Of a stretch of 64,000 nucleotides of DNA, positions 17,855-25,740 are shown piece after piece. Where the stretch lies: assembly GCF_001429725.1 (NCBI RefSeq), contig NZ_LMHV01000034.1, positions 187,534 through 251,533 of the forward strand. The letters are read 5' to 3'. The position numbers and the translations under genes were made by a program. The DNA comes from Rhizobium sp. Root708. Its GTDB lineage: Bacteria; Pseudomonadota; Alphaproteobacteria; Rhizobiales; Rhizobiaceae. How positions within the stretch are numbered: the first letter of the stretch is position 1; each line of letters starts with the position of its first letter. A model generated the notes under the pieces. That model did no database searches. It saw nothing but the letters and a program-made list of their open reading frames with translations, and was not told the DNA's origin.

Positions 17855-19333
17855 TTACTCGGCGCCTTCCTCGGAAGCCTTCTTCTTCGGAGCGGCCTTC
17901 TTCTTCGGAGCAGCTTCTTCGCCTTCAGCGGCGTCTGCCTTGGCAGCTGCCTTCTTCTTCGGAGCGGCCTTCTTGGCTTCCTTCTCGGAGCCTTCGCCTT
18001 CTTCGTCAGCGAGCAGCTCTTCCTTGGTTACCTTCTTGTCCGTGACTTCGATTTCGGTCAGCAGATGGTCGATGACCTTCTCTTCGAAAATCGGTGCGCG
18101 GATCGAAGCAGCTGCACCCGGCTGGCTGCGGAAGAATTCGAGGATCTGCTTTTCCTGACCCGGATACTGGCGCAACTGGTCGTAGATTGCGCGCTGCATT
18201 TCGTCTTCGCTGACTTCGACGCCGGCCTTTTCGCCGATTTCGGAGAGAACGAGGCCGAGGCGAACGCGACGCTCAGCAAGCTTCTTGTATTCTTCGCGAG
18301 CCTGCTCTTCCGTCGTGTCTTCGTCTTCGAAGGTCTTGCCGGACTGAGCGAGATCGTTGGAAACCTGGTTCCAGATGCCGTTGTACTCGGCGTCAACAAG
18401 CGACGTCGGGGTCTCGAACTTGTAGAGTTCGTCGAGCTGGTCGAGAATCTGGCGCTTTACCTTCTGGCGGGTCATCGAGCCGTACTGCGACTCGATCTGG
18501 CCGCGAACGATTTCCTTCAGACGATCAGCCGATTCGAGGCCGAGCTTCTTGGCCAGTTCGTCGTTGATTTCGACGTCGGCAGGAGCGGCAACGTCCTTGA
18601 CCGTGACGTCGAAGGTGGCTTCGGCACCAGCGAGGTTCTTGGCCGGATAGTCAGCCGGGAACGTTACGTTGATGGTCTTTTCGTCGCCAGCCTTGGTGCC
18701 GACCAGCTGCTCTTCGAAGCCGGGGATGAAACGGCCGGAACCGAGAACCAGTTCGGCGCCCTGATCGGTGCCGCCGTCGAAGGCAACGCCGTCGACCTTG
18801 CCGACGTAGTCCATGGTGATGCGGTCGCCGTCGGCAGCCTTGCCCTTCTTGGTCTCGTAGGAACGGGCGCTTTCAGCAACCTTGAGAACCTGCTCTGTGA
18901 CCTCTTCGTCGGAGATGTCGACGACTTCGCGCGTGATCTTGATGCCCTTGTTGGACTTCAGTTCGATCGGCGGCAGAACTTCGTAAGACAGCGTGAACTC
19001 GAAATCCTTCTGAGCGGCGAGGATCAGTTCGGCTTCGTCCTTGTCCTCGGTCATCGCGATTTCAGGCTGCGTAGCGGACTTTTCGCCGCGCTCGGCCAGA
19101 ATCGAGGTCGGCTGTTCGCGGACGATCTCGTTGACGAGGTCGGCCATGATGGACTTGCCGTAAACCTTCTTCAGATGAGCGGCAGGAACCTTGCCCGGAC
19201 GAAAGCCGTTGATGCGGACCTTGTCCTTCACGTCGGCAAGACGCTCGTTCATCTTGGTTTCCATGTCCTTGGCCGGGATTACGACCTTGATTTCGCGCTT
19301 CAGCCCTTCAGCGAGCGTTTCGATAACCTGCAT
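17855..19333 (-). CDS. tig: Trigger factor (ribosome-associated chaperone and PPIase)
   Basis: It binds the ribosomal exit tunnel and shields nascent chains. The 492 residues start with the ribosome-binding domain, whose signature GFRPGKVP sits at residues 43-50. The FKBP-like peptidyl-prolyl isomerase domain (about 160-245: DRITMDYVGKVDGVAFDGG...) and the long helical C-terminal chaperone arms follow. After about residue 440 there is a low-complexity tail built from repeated AAPKKKA-like units mixed with acidic stretches, longer than the E. coli protein (432 residues). This tail is common in rhizobia and gives the region its repeated codon pattern. It is expressed alone, between a tRNA gene and a strong terminator. 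Confidence 0.96.
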   Translation of the reverse strand: MQVIETLAEGLKREIKVVIPAKDMETKMNERLADVKDKVRINGFRPGKVPAAHLKKVYGKSIMADLVNEIVREQPTSILAERGEKSATQPEIAMTEDKDEAELILAAQKDFEFTLSYEVLPPIELKSNKGIKITREVVDISDEEVTEQVLKVAESARSYETKKGKAADGDRITMDYVGKVDGVAFDGGTDQGAELVLGSGRFIPGFEEQLVGTKAGDEKTINVTFPADYPAKNLAGAEATFDVTVKDVAAPADVEINDELAKKLGLESADRLKEIVRGQIESQYGSMTRQKVKRQILDQLDELYKFETPTSLVDAEYNGIWNQVSNDLAQSGKTFEDEDTTEEQAREEYKKLAERRVRLGLVLSEIGEKAGVEVSEDEMQRAIYDQLRQYPGQEKQILEFFRSQPGAAASIRAPIFEEKVIDHLLTEIEVTDKKVTKEELLADEEGEGSEKEAKKAAPKKKAAAKADAAEGEEAAPKKKAAPKKKASEEGAE

Positions 19334-19516
19334 GTCTTCCTACCTTCAATTCGTGGCGGCCGTGCCCAGACGCCGTTCGTTTCGATGAGCACGACGCCGG
19401 AAAGTTGCCGGGCGTGGCCTGTTCTCAATTCTTGTTCGTTCCGTTTGAACGGAACGGCGCTTGCTGCCGGGTAATCGAGGGGCACCGGTTCCGGTCCCTC
19501 GCCTGCAAGCCAGCTT

Positions 19517-19601
<85 letters not shown>

Positions 19602-19754
19602 GTTCTCAAAAACCGCATGCATATGCCTGCACATGAGGCCTTCCGGAGCGCGGCGTCTCTATATCACCCGATTTGGGAGAGGCAAAGGAAAAATGAAGGG
19701 CAAATGACAGGGATTTCGCCCATTACACAGTCCAATGCACGCAGGTTCGCTCTC

Positions 19755-20345
19755 TCAATAGATTGGTTCGTCGTAAGCGGGCTTTCCGTCGACCAGAAGG
19801 CTTCGGATTTGCGACGTTCCGTTGCGCGCCACGCGAACGGCAATCGACACGTCCCCATCCTGCCTCGCCTGCTCGAGCGCCATGCCCGCTCCCTCCGGCA
19901 CATAGTAGCGCTCGATACCGTAGTCGACGTGAATATTGTCGGTCGTCTGGGCGCCGTAGCTATAAAAGGGTTGGCTGCGGAGAACGACGGTATCCGCCTG
20001 CTCCGGCAACCCCTCGAACGATGATTCTGCAATGCCCCAGAAGCCATCGTCCTGCCGCTTCACGCGCACCCACAGGGTACGCTCGCCGGCATCGGTCGGT
20101 ATCGCGCCGACGATCGAATGAACGGGTACCAACGAGATGTCGTAGTTCAGGACGACATAATCACCGCGCAGGAAGTCGCGGGGGTCGACCGGCGCGGTCC
20201 GCAACATCACGTCGGAGCCATGGCGCAGGATCGCAGCGCGGCTCTCTATGATGTAGCCGACAATCACCGTCTGCAGCGTCGCGACAAAGATGCCTGCGAG
20301 CAGATAGCGGCGTGTCCCAAGGCGTGAAAGAGAAAACATACTCAT
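19755..20345 (-). CDS. GDYXXLXY motif membrane-associated protein
   Basis: The product has 196 residues from an ATG at 20345, which overlaps the DUF2157 stop by four bases (ATGA). One N-terminal hydrophobic helix (YLLAGIFVATLQTVIVGYI) is followed by a soluble domain with RGDYVVLNYDIS, the defining GDYxxLxY motif of this family. The domain is predicted to face the periplasm. The family almost always pairs with a DUF2157 membrane protein, as here, and the overlap implies translational coupling. The function is unknown. Confidence 0.85.
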   Translation of the reverse strand: MSMFSLSRLGTRRYLLAGIFVATLQTVIVGYIIESRAAILRHGSDVMLRTAPVDPRDFLRGDYVVLNYDISLVPVHSIVGAIPTDAGERTLWVRVKRQDDGFWGIAESSFEGLPEQADTVVLRSQPFYSYGAQTTDNIHVDYGIERYYVPEGAGMALEQARQDGDVSIAVRVARNGTSQIRSLLVDGKPAYDEPIY

Positions 20346-21499
20346 TGGCTCGCCTCCCCGCCTACCGACGCGAAGCGACGTTCGAGGCGTATGACGACCC
20401 ACGCAACCAAAGCGACCAGCACGCCTGATGTCAGGAAGAGGCCGGACGTACCGATGATGGATCCGACGGTCACGGAGGCGAGGTACAGCATTTCACCGGC
20501 AAAGATCAAATAGGCCATATATCGAACCGCGCCATTATCGCGCCCCTGCAGGGCGATCGCCAGGATTGCGGCGGCAAGTGTCGCGACACCGAGCACAACG
20601 AGCCAGCTGCCGCCGTCAATTTCGACATGCAGGAAGAACAGTCCAATCACGGCAATCAGGAACGCGTAAAAAGCGGGTGCTGCGCCCGCGCTTTTGACGA
20701 TCGCCACAAGCGGCGCCGGTGGTAGGCTCACCAGAATCAGCAGCGCCATCCCGACAACGGCATAGGCCAGCGCAAGCCGGGGATCCGAGTGCAGCGTGTA
20801 GAGCCAGGCGAGCCAACCAACCAGCAGCAGATAAGCAAGGTGCCGGGCGCGATCGGCCCCGGTGTAGCGCACCAGAGCGATGATAACGACCGCCATGAAC
20901 GGTGCGACCCAGGGGTCGGCGCCCAACCAGCGCATATCGAACGCGCTCAGATATACGCCAAAACTCGCCCATGCCAGAAATCCGGCCACAGCGGTGAGGA
21001 CCCCGGAGCGAAAGAGAATTGCCGAAACCACCGTCACGCCGAACCAGAGATACATTACGGACTGTTCGTCGCCCGAAAGATGATACATCTGTCCGACAAG
21101 CGAGATGGCTCCGCCGAAGCTCAGCGCCCCGATGACGAGAAGACCACTGGCGACGCCGACGGAATCGCGCTTGAGGGCAGCCGCCGCAGCCAGATGCGTC
21201 ACCCATATGACGGCCAGCACGACGCCGACGCGGACGAGCCGCGGAATCGCCTCCCAGTTTGAGGCAACCACGAGCAGGACGGCGGCCGCCAACAGAATCG
21301 CGGCCAGAATCATCAGGACGCTTCCGAGACTGAAGCTTGCCGGACGATCGTCGAACTCCTTCAGCAGGATTTCGGCCGTATCCTTGCCCAACAGTCCCTT
21401 GTCGACCCACAAGGACAGGTCTCTCTGCAAACGCCCGCGGTACATTCCCCACTCCGCCTTATGCGCAAATCGCGCCTCCACACGGCCTTTTATATCCAT
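20342..21499 (-). CDS. DUF2157 polytopic membrane protein
   Basis: The protein has 385 residues. The N-terminal ~55 residues are a soluble helical region (RLQRDLSLWVDKGLLGKDTAEILLKEF) typical of DUF2157, followed by about ten hydrophobic segments rich in Ala, Val and Leu. The stop overlaps the start of the GDYXXLXY gene by four bases, so the two proteins are probably made in equal amounts and form a membrane complex (inference). No biochemical role is established for the family. The gene begins the operon; the ~230 bp upstream lead to the sRNA region on the other strand. Confidence 0.88.
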   Translation of the reverse strand: MDIKGRVEARFAHKAEWGMYRGRLQRDLSLWVDKGLLGKDTAEILLKEFDDRPASFSLGSVLMILAAILLAAAVLLVVASNWEAIPRLVRVGVVLAVIWVTHLAAAAALKRDSVGVASGLLVIGALSFGGAISLVGQMYHLSGDEQSVMYLWFGVTVVSAILFRSGVLTAVAGFLAWASFGVYLSAFDMRWLGADPWVAPFMAVVIIALVRYTGADRARHLAYLLLVGWLAWLYTLHSDPRLALAYAVVGMALLILVSLPPAPLVAIVKSAGAAPAFYAFLIAVIGLFFLHVEIDGGSWLVVLGVATLAAAILAIALQGRDNGAVRYMAYLIFAGEMLYLASVTVGSIIGTSGLFLTSGVLVALVAWVVIRLERRFASVGGEASQ

Positions 21500-21643
21500 G
21501 GAAACGCGCTTGAGAAACGCCCAATGCCAAATTCCTCACCATTCAAATTTGGTTTCCAACTTCAGGAATGGCTAATGCCGCGGCGTTACCCTGAAGCCAA
21601 TCCACCAAAGCCATGCAGCAGATGCATGTCGACCATGAAAATA

Positions 21644-21657
21644 TTGCACTGCAAAAT
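21644..21657 (+). promoter_or_regulatory. TTGCACTGCA motif upstream of sRNA
   Basis: The sequence ttgcactgcaaaat recurs almost unchanged upstream of the second DUF1127 gene (22507-22520). TTGCAC could be a -35 element: TCATAC follows after 17 nt. The TGCA-C-TGCA core is also palindromic and could be an operator. Only inspection supports this. Confidence 0.35.
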
Positions 21658-21734
21658 CTGAATAAGTCATACTATTTAGTTTGCAACAGCCCGAGACGTC
21701 GATTGCTTTAGCGAACTGACTGTTTCTGGCGAGA

Positions 21735-21857
21735 AGAATTCGGATCTGCGCACTCCTCCTCCCAGCGCGTTCCGATAGACTGGCAACACTCCTCCTCCCA
21801 GTTGTCAGTCGCCTTCATGACGCCTGCCGGATCCTCCCCCGGCAGGCGTTTTGATTT
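21735..21857 (+). ncRNA. Anti-Shine-Dalgarno sRNA of the cuckoo / alpha-r14 (NfeR1-like) type
   Basis: Three consecutive hairpins can be drawn. Hairpin 1 (21741-21774) pairs CGGA/TCCG and GCGC/GCGC around the 13-nt loop actcctcctccca (21752-21764). Hairpin 2 (21778-21810) has a 10-bp stem (one G-U) around exactly the same 13-nt loop (21788-21800). Hairpin 3 (21820-21849) is an 11-bp GC-rich terminator stem whose loop atcctccc repeats the motif in short form, followed by TTTTGATTTT. Loops of CCUCCUCCC complement ribosome-binding sites and define the alphaproteobacterial 'cuckoo' RNAs and the Sinorhizobium alpha-r14 family, which base-pair with many mRNAs. It lies just upstream of two DUF1127 genes, an association described for CcsR RNAs in Rhodobacter. 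The 5' end is not fixed by sequence. Confidence 0.82.
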
Positions 21858-22179
21858 TCCAGCCTTTATGTTTCAACGGCTTATGCCATCCATCTAGGGC
21901 GAAGTGCTCCGGGAGCGTGTGTCCTGAACGCACCCGCGATGCTACGCGCGTCGGCGACGCCCTGAAATCGGCCGCAACGATAAATTTTGCTCATTTCTTG
22001 ACCAAACCGCATCCGAAATGCGGATTTCACAGCGAAAGAATTGCACGGGGCGCATAGGTGATCTGAATTCTTGTCTGTGGCGCCGTTTTGCGGCGCAACA
22101 TATATTTAGATCCATCAGATCAAGGCCAGCGCCCGACACATGGCAGCCGGCGGAAACGAACCTCAGGAAGGACTTCAAA
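21858..22179 (+). other. Leader region between the sRNA and the first DUF1127 gene
   Basis: These 322 bp hold no supported protein gene. They contain two small inverted repeats (ccgcat...atgcgg at 22007-22023, and ggcgcc...gcggcgc around 22079-22096) and another TTGCAC hexamer at 22041. They probably include the promoter and 5' UTR of the DUF1127 gene; no start site can be assigned. Confidence 0.4.
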
Positions 22180-22323
22180 ATGAACATCGCACGCTCTTTC
22201 AACAACTGGCGCAAGTACCGTCAGACGATCACCGAACTCGGCCGCATGAGCAATCGCGAACTGCACGATCTCGGCATCGACCGCTCCGACATCCATCGCG
22301 TTGCTCGCGACGCTACTCGTTGA
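22180..22323 (+). CDS. DUF1127 small arginine-rich protein (47 aa), copy 1
   Basis: The 47-residue protein has the full DUF1127 pattern: NNWRKYRQTITELGRMSNRELHDLGIDRSDIHRVA. The conserved L..LGxMSxReLxDIGIxRxDI core is present and the protein is basic. The ATG at 22180 is preceded by GGAAGGA. In Agrobacterium such proteins were shown to affect central metabolism, phosphate uptake and RNA turnover; the mechanism probably involves nucleic-acid or protein binding by the helical hairpin. A terminator follows at 22365. It shares about half of its residues with copy 2, which lies 279 bp downstream. Confidence 0.93.
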   Translation: MNIARSFNNWRKYRQTITELGRMSNRELHDLGIDRSDIHRVARDATR

Positions 22324-22364
22324 TTTCTAGGCGATCTGCGCCTCCCAGCCGATCGCTTCCCAAG

Positions 22365-22400
22365 ACGCCCGCTGCCTCTGGCAACGGGCGTTTTCTTTTT
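22365..22400 (+). terminator. Intrinsic terminator of DUF1127 copy 1
   Basis: A 12-bp stem with one mismatch (acgcccgctgcc / ggcaacgggcgt) and a 3-nt loop is followed by TTTTCTTTTT. It lies 41 bp after the stop codon. Confidence 0.9.
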
Positions 22401-22506
22401 GTCCGCTTCCCCGTTCGACACCGCTTCCTCAGCGCCCTGCTCACTAAATGATGCGAGCCCGTTTTCTGAGCATTCAATGCACAAATGCATGGCAGGCGCC
22501 TAATAT

Positions 22507-22520
22507 TTGCACTGCACAAT
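22507..22520 (+). promoter_or_regulatory. TTGCACTGCA motif upstream of DUF1127 copy 2
   Basis: ttgcactgcacaat differs at one position from the copy upstream of the sRNA (21644-21657). A CTATAT box follows at 22535-22540, although the 22-nt gap is long for a -35/-10 pair. It could be a promoter element or a binding site shared by the two units. Confidence 0.35.
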
Positions 22521-22601
22521 ACGCAAGCAAAAGCCTATATGAGTGCCAAGCGCTCAGACGGCGATCATGCTGCTGACGACATTCATTCTAGGAAGACCAT
22601 C

Positions 22602-22745
22602 ATGAACCCGATCCGCATCGCGAAGAGCTGGCTCAGCTATCGCCGCACGCTTAGCGAACTTGGCAGCCTTTCCAACCAGACGCTGTCTGACATCGGCGTA
22701 AGCCGTTACGAAATCCGCAACATCGCTTCCCGCGCCTTCCGTTAA
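22602..22745 (+). CDS. DUF1127 small arginine-rich protein (47 aa), copy 2
   Basis: The protein has 47 residues: AKSWLSYRRTLSELGSLSNQTLSDIGVSRYEIRNIASRAFR. The DUF1127 core (LxELGxLSxxTLxDIGVxRxxI) is intact, and the length equals copy 1 exactly. AGGAAGA lies just ahead of the ATG. Its leader differs from copy 1 and contains the TTGCACTGCA element shared with the sRNA promoter region, so the two copies may be controlled separately. A strong terminator follows at once. The protein probably works in the cytoplasm as a small regulator. Confidence 0.93.
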   Translation: MNPIRIAKSWLSYRRTLSELGSLSNQTLSDIGVSRYEIRNIASRAFR

Positions 22746-22770
22746 TCGCCTGGCGCGCGAAGCTTCCAAA

Positions 22771-22798
22771 AACGGCGCCATGACGGCGCCGTTTTTTG
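22771..22798 (+). terminator. Intrinsic terminator of DUF1127 copy 2
   Basis: A perfect 9-bp stem (aacggcgcc / ggcgccgtt) with a 5-nt loop is followed by a run of six T. It begins 25 bp past the stop and separates the regulatory island from the convergent glycosyltransferase gene. Confidence 0.93.
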
Positions 22799-22855
22799 CG
22801 TTTGGGGGAGACTGTTTGCGCTAGGATCTAAAACGGCTGCCAGGTCATCGTGACA

Positions 22856-24337
22856 TCAACGCTTCAGCAAGCGGTTAGGGCTCACATCGACGCCGGTGTC
22901 GCTATAGGCGGCAAGATCACCCTGGCAGTTGCTGCTGGCGAGCAGATAATCGGGGCCGGCAGCTGAGGCGCTGTCGAGCGCAATCTTATAATAGCGCTCC
23001 AGGTATCCGTGTAGACGCCAGTCCTGTCCAACGGATCCGCAGGTGGAGATGACGTCGTGACAGTTGTTGGCGTCACAGACCTGCGTAGCGATCTTTCCTG
23101 CATTCTCGATCACATCAGCGTCGTCACCCGGTCGCCCGATTTCCATCCCAACATACAGGCAGGAGAGCACGAATGCGCCTGCGAGCACCGATTGCGCCCA
23201 ACGCAAAGCCCGCTCGGAACATTCATCAAGCAACCGAAGCAGAACCGGAGCGCATGCGATGGCGAGCGCACCAGAAAAATATGGCAGAGAGGGATTGAAG
23301 TAAAAGCCGGACACGCGGGGGCTGACAAAGAGCGGCAGCGACGCGGAACATCCGACAGCAGCCAGAAAGAGCGCACCACGAACAGCTTCACGTCTTCCGG
23401 TATTTGCCGAGGCGGCGCCACGAGAGAAGAAGCCGATCACCGATATTACGAGCGCAGCAACCAGCGGATAGGCAAGAACGCGAACGAACGTGCGCAGAGC
23501 CGACAATCCGCCACCAGCATGGCCACGCTCTCCGGAAAGGCTGGTCAGCAATTGGATGGAGACATAGCGCTCGATTGTGCCTCGTGGCCCTTCGAAACTC
23601 CAAAGCAAGCAAAAGACCACTGCGACGACAGCGATGAGCAACACGCTATCGACGATCGCATCCGCAATACGGGGACGCTGAAGGCAAAGCCAATAGAGAC
23701 CAGGTGTCGCAAGCGGGAAGAGACCAACGGGGCCCTTCGCCATCAGAGCCAGCGCTGTTGCCAGTCCGGCAAGTGCCACGAACGACATTCTCCGGATCGC
23801 GCTTACCGAATGGCGATCGTCGTACGCGACGACAACCAACAGGACCGCAAGCGATGTGAAAACGATGAGGAGGTTTTCAAGCATGCCATTGGCGAAGGCC
23901 CAGGAAAAGCGACCAGCCACAACCGTCAACACCAGCGCAAGAGGCAGAGATCGGCGCATCGCGGAGTTGCGGCCGCTTAACCGATCCCAGATCAGCGCCA
24001 TGATGCAGAGACTGATGCCGAAGGTCGCCAGCGAGAAGCATTTCTCGACTACGATCGTATCGCCGAACACCCTAAAGAGCAGCGATTGTAACCACATCAT
24101 CAGCGGCGGGTGCTCCGCGAATACCGGGAAAAGCGCCTTTGAGAATTGCGGTTCCCAAACAGTGCCGATCCCCTCCGCGAGGTTACGAGCAATGCTGGCA
24201 TAGATCAGTCCGTCAAAAAAGAACGACTGCCGGACGATATCAGGCATAACCTTCAGGCACACGGCGATGGCCACGAGCAACCACAGGATCGTGCCTACAC
24301 GATTGGCGCGCGCAATCCTCAGGGCCGCGTCCTTCAC
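22856..24337 (-). CDS. Glycosyltransferase family 39 (ArnT/PMT-like) membrane protein
   Basis: The protein has about 493 residues with 10-12 hydrophobic segments. The first periplasmic loop after helix 1 contains FFFDGLIYASIARNLAEG and an E/H-P motif (AEHPPLMMWLQSL), the acidic loop characteristic of GT-C enzymes that use polyprenyl-phosphate sugars. A GTG at 24337 overlaps the stop of the upstream GT2 gene (GTGA), a common coupling arrangement; the longer frame from 24373 would overlap by 40 bp and is less likely. The enzyme probably moves a sugar from an undecaprenyl-phosphate donor made by its partner onto LPS, a protein or a lipid on the periplasmic side. The acceptor is unknown. Confidence 0.85.
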   Translation of the reverse strand: MKDAALRIARANRVGTILWLLVAIAVCLKVMPDIVRQSFFFDGLIYASIARNLAEGIGTVWEPQFSKALFPVFAEHPPLMMWLQSLLFRVFGDTIVVEKCFSLATFGISLCIMALIWDRLSGRNSAMRRSLPLALVLTVVAGRFSWAFANGMLENLLIVFTSLAVLLVVVAYDDRHSVSAIRRMSFVALAGLATALALMAKGPVGLFPLATPGLYWLCLQRPRIADAIVDSVLLIAVVAVVFCLLWSFEGPRGTIERYVSIQLLTSLSGERGHAGGGLSALRTFVRVLAYPLVAALVISVIGFFSRGAASANTGRREAVRGALFLAAVGCSASLPLFVSPRVSGFYFNPSLPYFSGALAIACAPVLLRLLDECSERALRWAQSVLAGAFVLSCLYVGMEIGRPGDDADVIENAGKIATQVCDANNCHDVISTCGSVGQDWRLHGYLERYYKIALDSASAAGPDYLLASSNCQGDLAAYSDTGVDVSPNRLLKR

Positions 24338-25428
24338 TTCCAGATGAACCTGTTGGCGATCACAAACTTCCAAACCGTGTCAATCGCGATGCCGGCGAGC
24401 GTGGCGATGAACACCACATGCACCAGCCGCTCGTAGGTGAGCGTCGCCGCTGAGACGTTGGCAACGATCCCAACCGCCGAGACGGTCAAGAACTTCAGAT
24501 AGCCCCAGAATTTCCCCCAGCCGCGCAAGCGTCGGTCGCGGAATGTCAGGAGATTGTTCAAAAGAAAATTGCCGGTGGCGGCTATCAGGGTCGCCACCGT
24601 CTGAGCGATCGTGAAGGGAACCAGGAGCGACAGGGCAAAATAGAGGACGGCGAAGTGGACGAAGATGCCGGAGCCGCCGACGAGCAGGAAGGAAATCAGA
24701 CTGACCGGGACAAGACCGCCGGTCATCTTGCTCAGCAGGAACGTGACGAACTTCCAGACCACGTAACTGTCGAGCTTCGACTGTCCTGCAAGGCGAACAC
24801 CGAAATCAAAAGGAACCTCGGCGTGTCGCAAAGCCTTGTTGGAATACAGAATATCCAGAAGCAGCTTGAAGCCGGGATCGCCGAGATGCGGCGCGGTTTC
24901 GATGAAGCTGTCACGCCGGATGACAAAGAAGCCGGTCAGGGGATCAATCAACTTGCGACCGAGCACCCGGCTGCTAAGCCAGTTCCCGAACGTCGACAGC
25001 TTCTGCCGGATCGGAGAAAGACCCTCAAGCTCCTGATCCTGCTCCAGTCGGCGTGCCGCGCTGACGATATGGAGCTTGTCGCTTTCAAGCCGTTCGGCCA
25101 TTTCGTTGATCACTGCAGGGTCATGTTGGCCGTCCACGTCCATAACGCAGAGAAGCTCGCCCCTTGCCGAAAGCAGACCTTGAATGCTGGACTTGGCAAG
25201 ACCGCGGTCGCTCAATCGCGTGATCGCGCGGATACGACGATCCTCCAGGGAGTAGTCGAACGTCTTTTGCCCCGTTCCATCAGGTGAATTGTCGTCCACA
25301 AAGATAATTTCCCAGTCGAACTGACCGAGAACTTCTTTTGCACGCTCGATGAACGGCGCGATATTGTCCGATTCATTATAGGTCGGCGCAACAATCGACA
25401 ATTTTCTCTGCAACAAATGTAGCTCCAA
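24334..25428 (-). CDS. GT2 polyprenyl-phosphate glycosyltransferase fused to GtrA-like domain
   Basis: The protein has 364 residues in two parts. Residues 8-230 are a family 2 glycosyltransferase of the dolichol-phosphate mannose synthase type: VAPTYNESDNI, IIFVDDNSPDGT and MDVDGQHDP (metal-binding DxD region) are all present. Residues ~235-360 contain four hydrophobic helices of the GtrA family (FLLVGGSGIFVHFAVLYFAL..., FLLNNLLTFRDRR), thought to flip or hand over the lipid-linked sugar. The fusion joins synthesis and translocation of an undecaprenyl-phosphate sugar. The downstream GT39 gene would then use it; the stop/start overlap supports joint expression. Confidence 0.92.
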   Translation of the reverse strand: MELHLLQRKLSIVAPTYNESDNIAPFIERAKEVLGQFDWEIIFVDDNSPDGTGQKTFDYSLEDRRIRAITRLSDRGLAKSSIQGLLSARGELLCVMDVDGQHDPAVINEMAERLESDKLHIVSAARRLEQDQELEGLSPIRQKLSTFGNWLSSRVLGRKLIDPLTGFFVIRRDSFIETAPHLGDPGFKLLLDILYSNKALRHAEVPFDFGVRLAGQSKLDSYVVWKFVTFLLSKMTGGLVPVSLISFLLVGGSGIFVHFAVLYFALSLLVPFTIAQTVATLIAATGNFLLNNLLTFRDRRLRGWGKFWGYLKFLTVSAVGIVANVSAATLTYERLVHVVFIATLAGIAIDTVWKFVIANRFIWK

Positions 25429-25740
25429 CGGGCTTTTTAAAGCGCACTAGCAAAGAGCGACTGCTAAAACAAGTAATCGCTGTACCGAATAGAGGTTGTA
25501 CACTGCGGGATCACTGCACTTGGATTTTCAAGCAGTGTTCCCGGCACCAAATGAATTGTCTGCTTCGCTCCCGATTGCGGTCGGATCGCGGCTGAATCTT
25601 TTCAAATTGTTTCTGGCAAGCCGGATCTGGTCAGAACGTCGTCGCCAAATTCATTGGCGAGTACATAGCTCGCAAGCATCGCCTTTCCACGCCGCAATTC
25701 TCCGGTTTGCAGTCACGGCCTCTCATGGTAATCAGCCGCC
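25429..25740. other. Divergent intergenic region, no gene seen
   Basis: These 312 bp lie between the divergent GT2-GtrA gene and trmFO. A frame at 25496-25744 has no convincing protein or ribosome site. It presumably carries both promoters; no clear operator was seen. Confidence 0.5.

Noticed and set aside
17870..18010. Repeated gccttcttcttcgg-type units that could look like a tandem repeat array
   Set aside because: They encode the Lys/Ala-rich C-terminal tail of trigger factor and are explained by repeated AAPKKKA codons.
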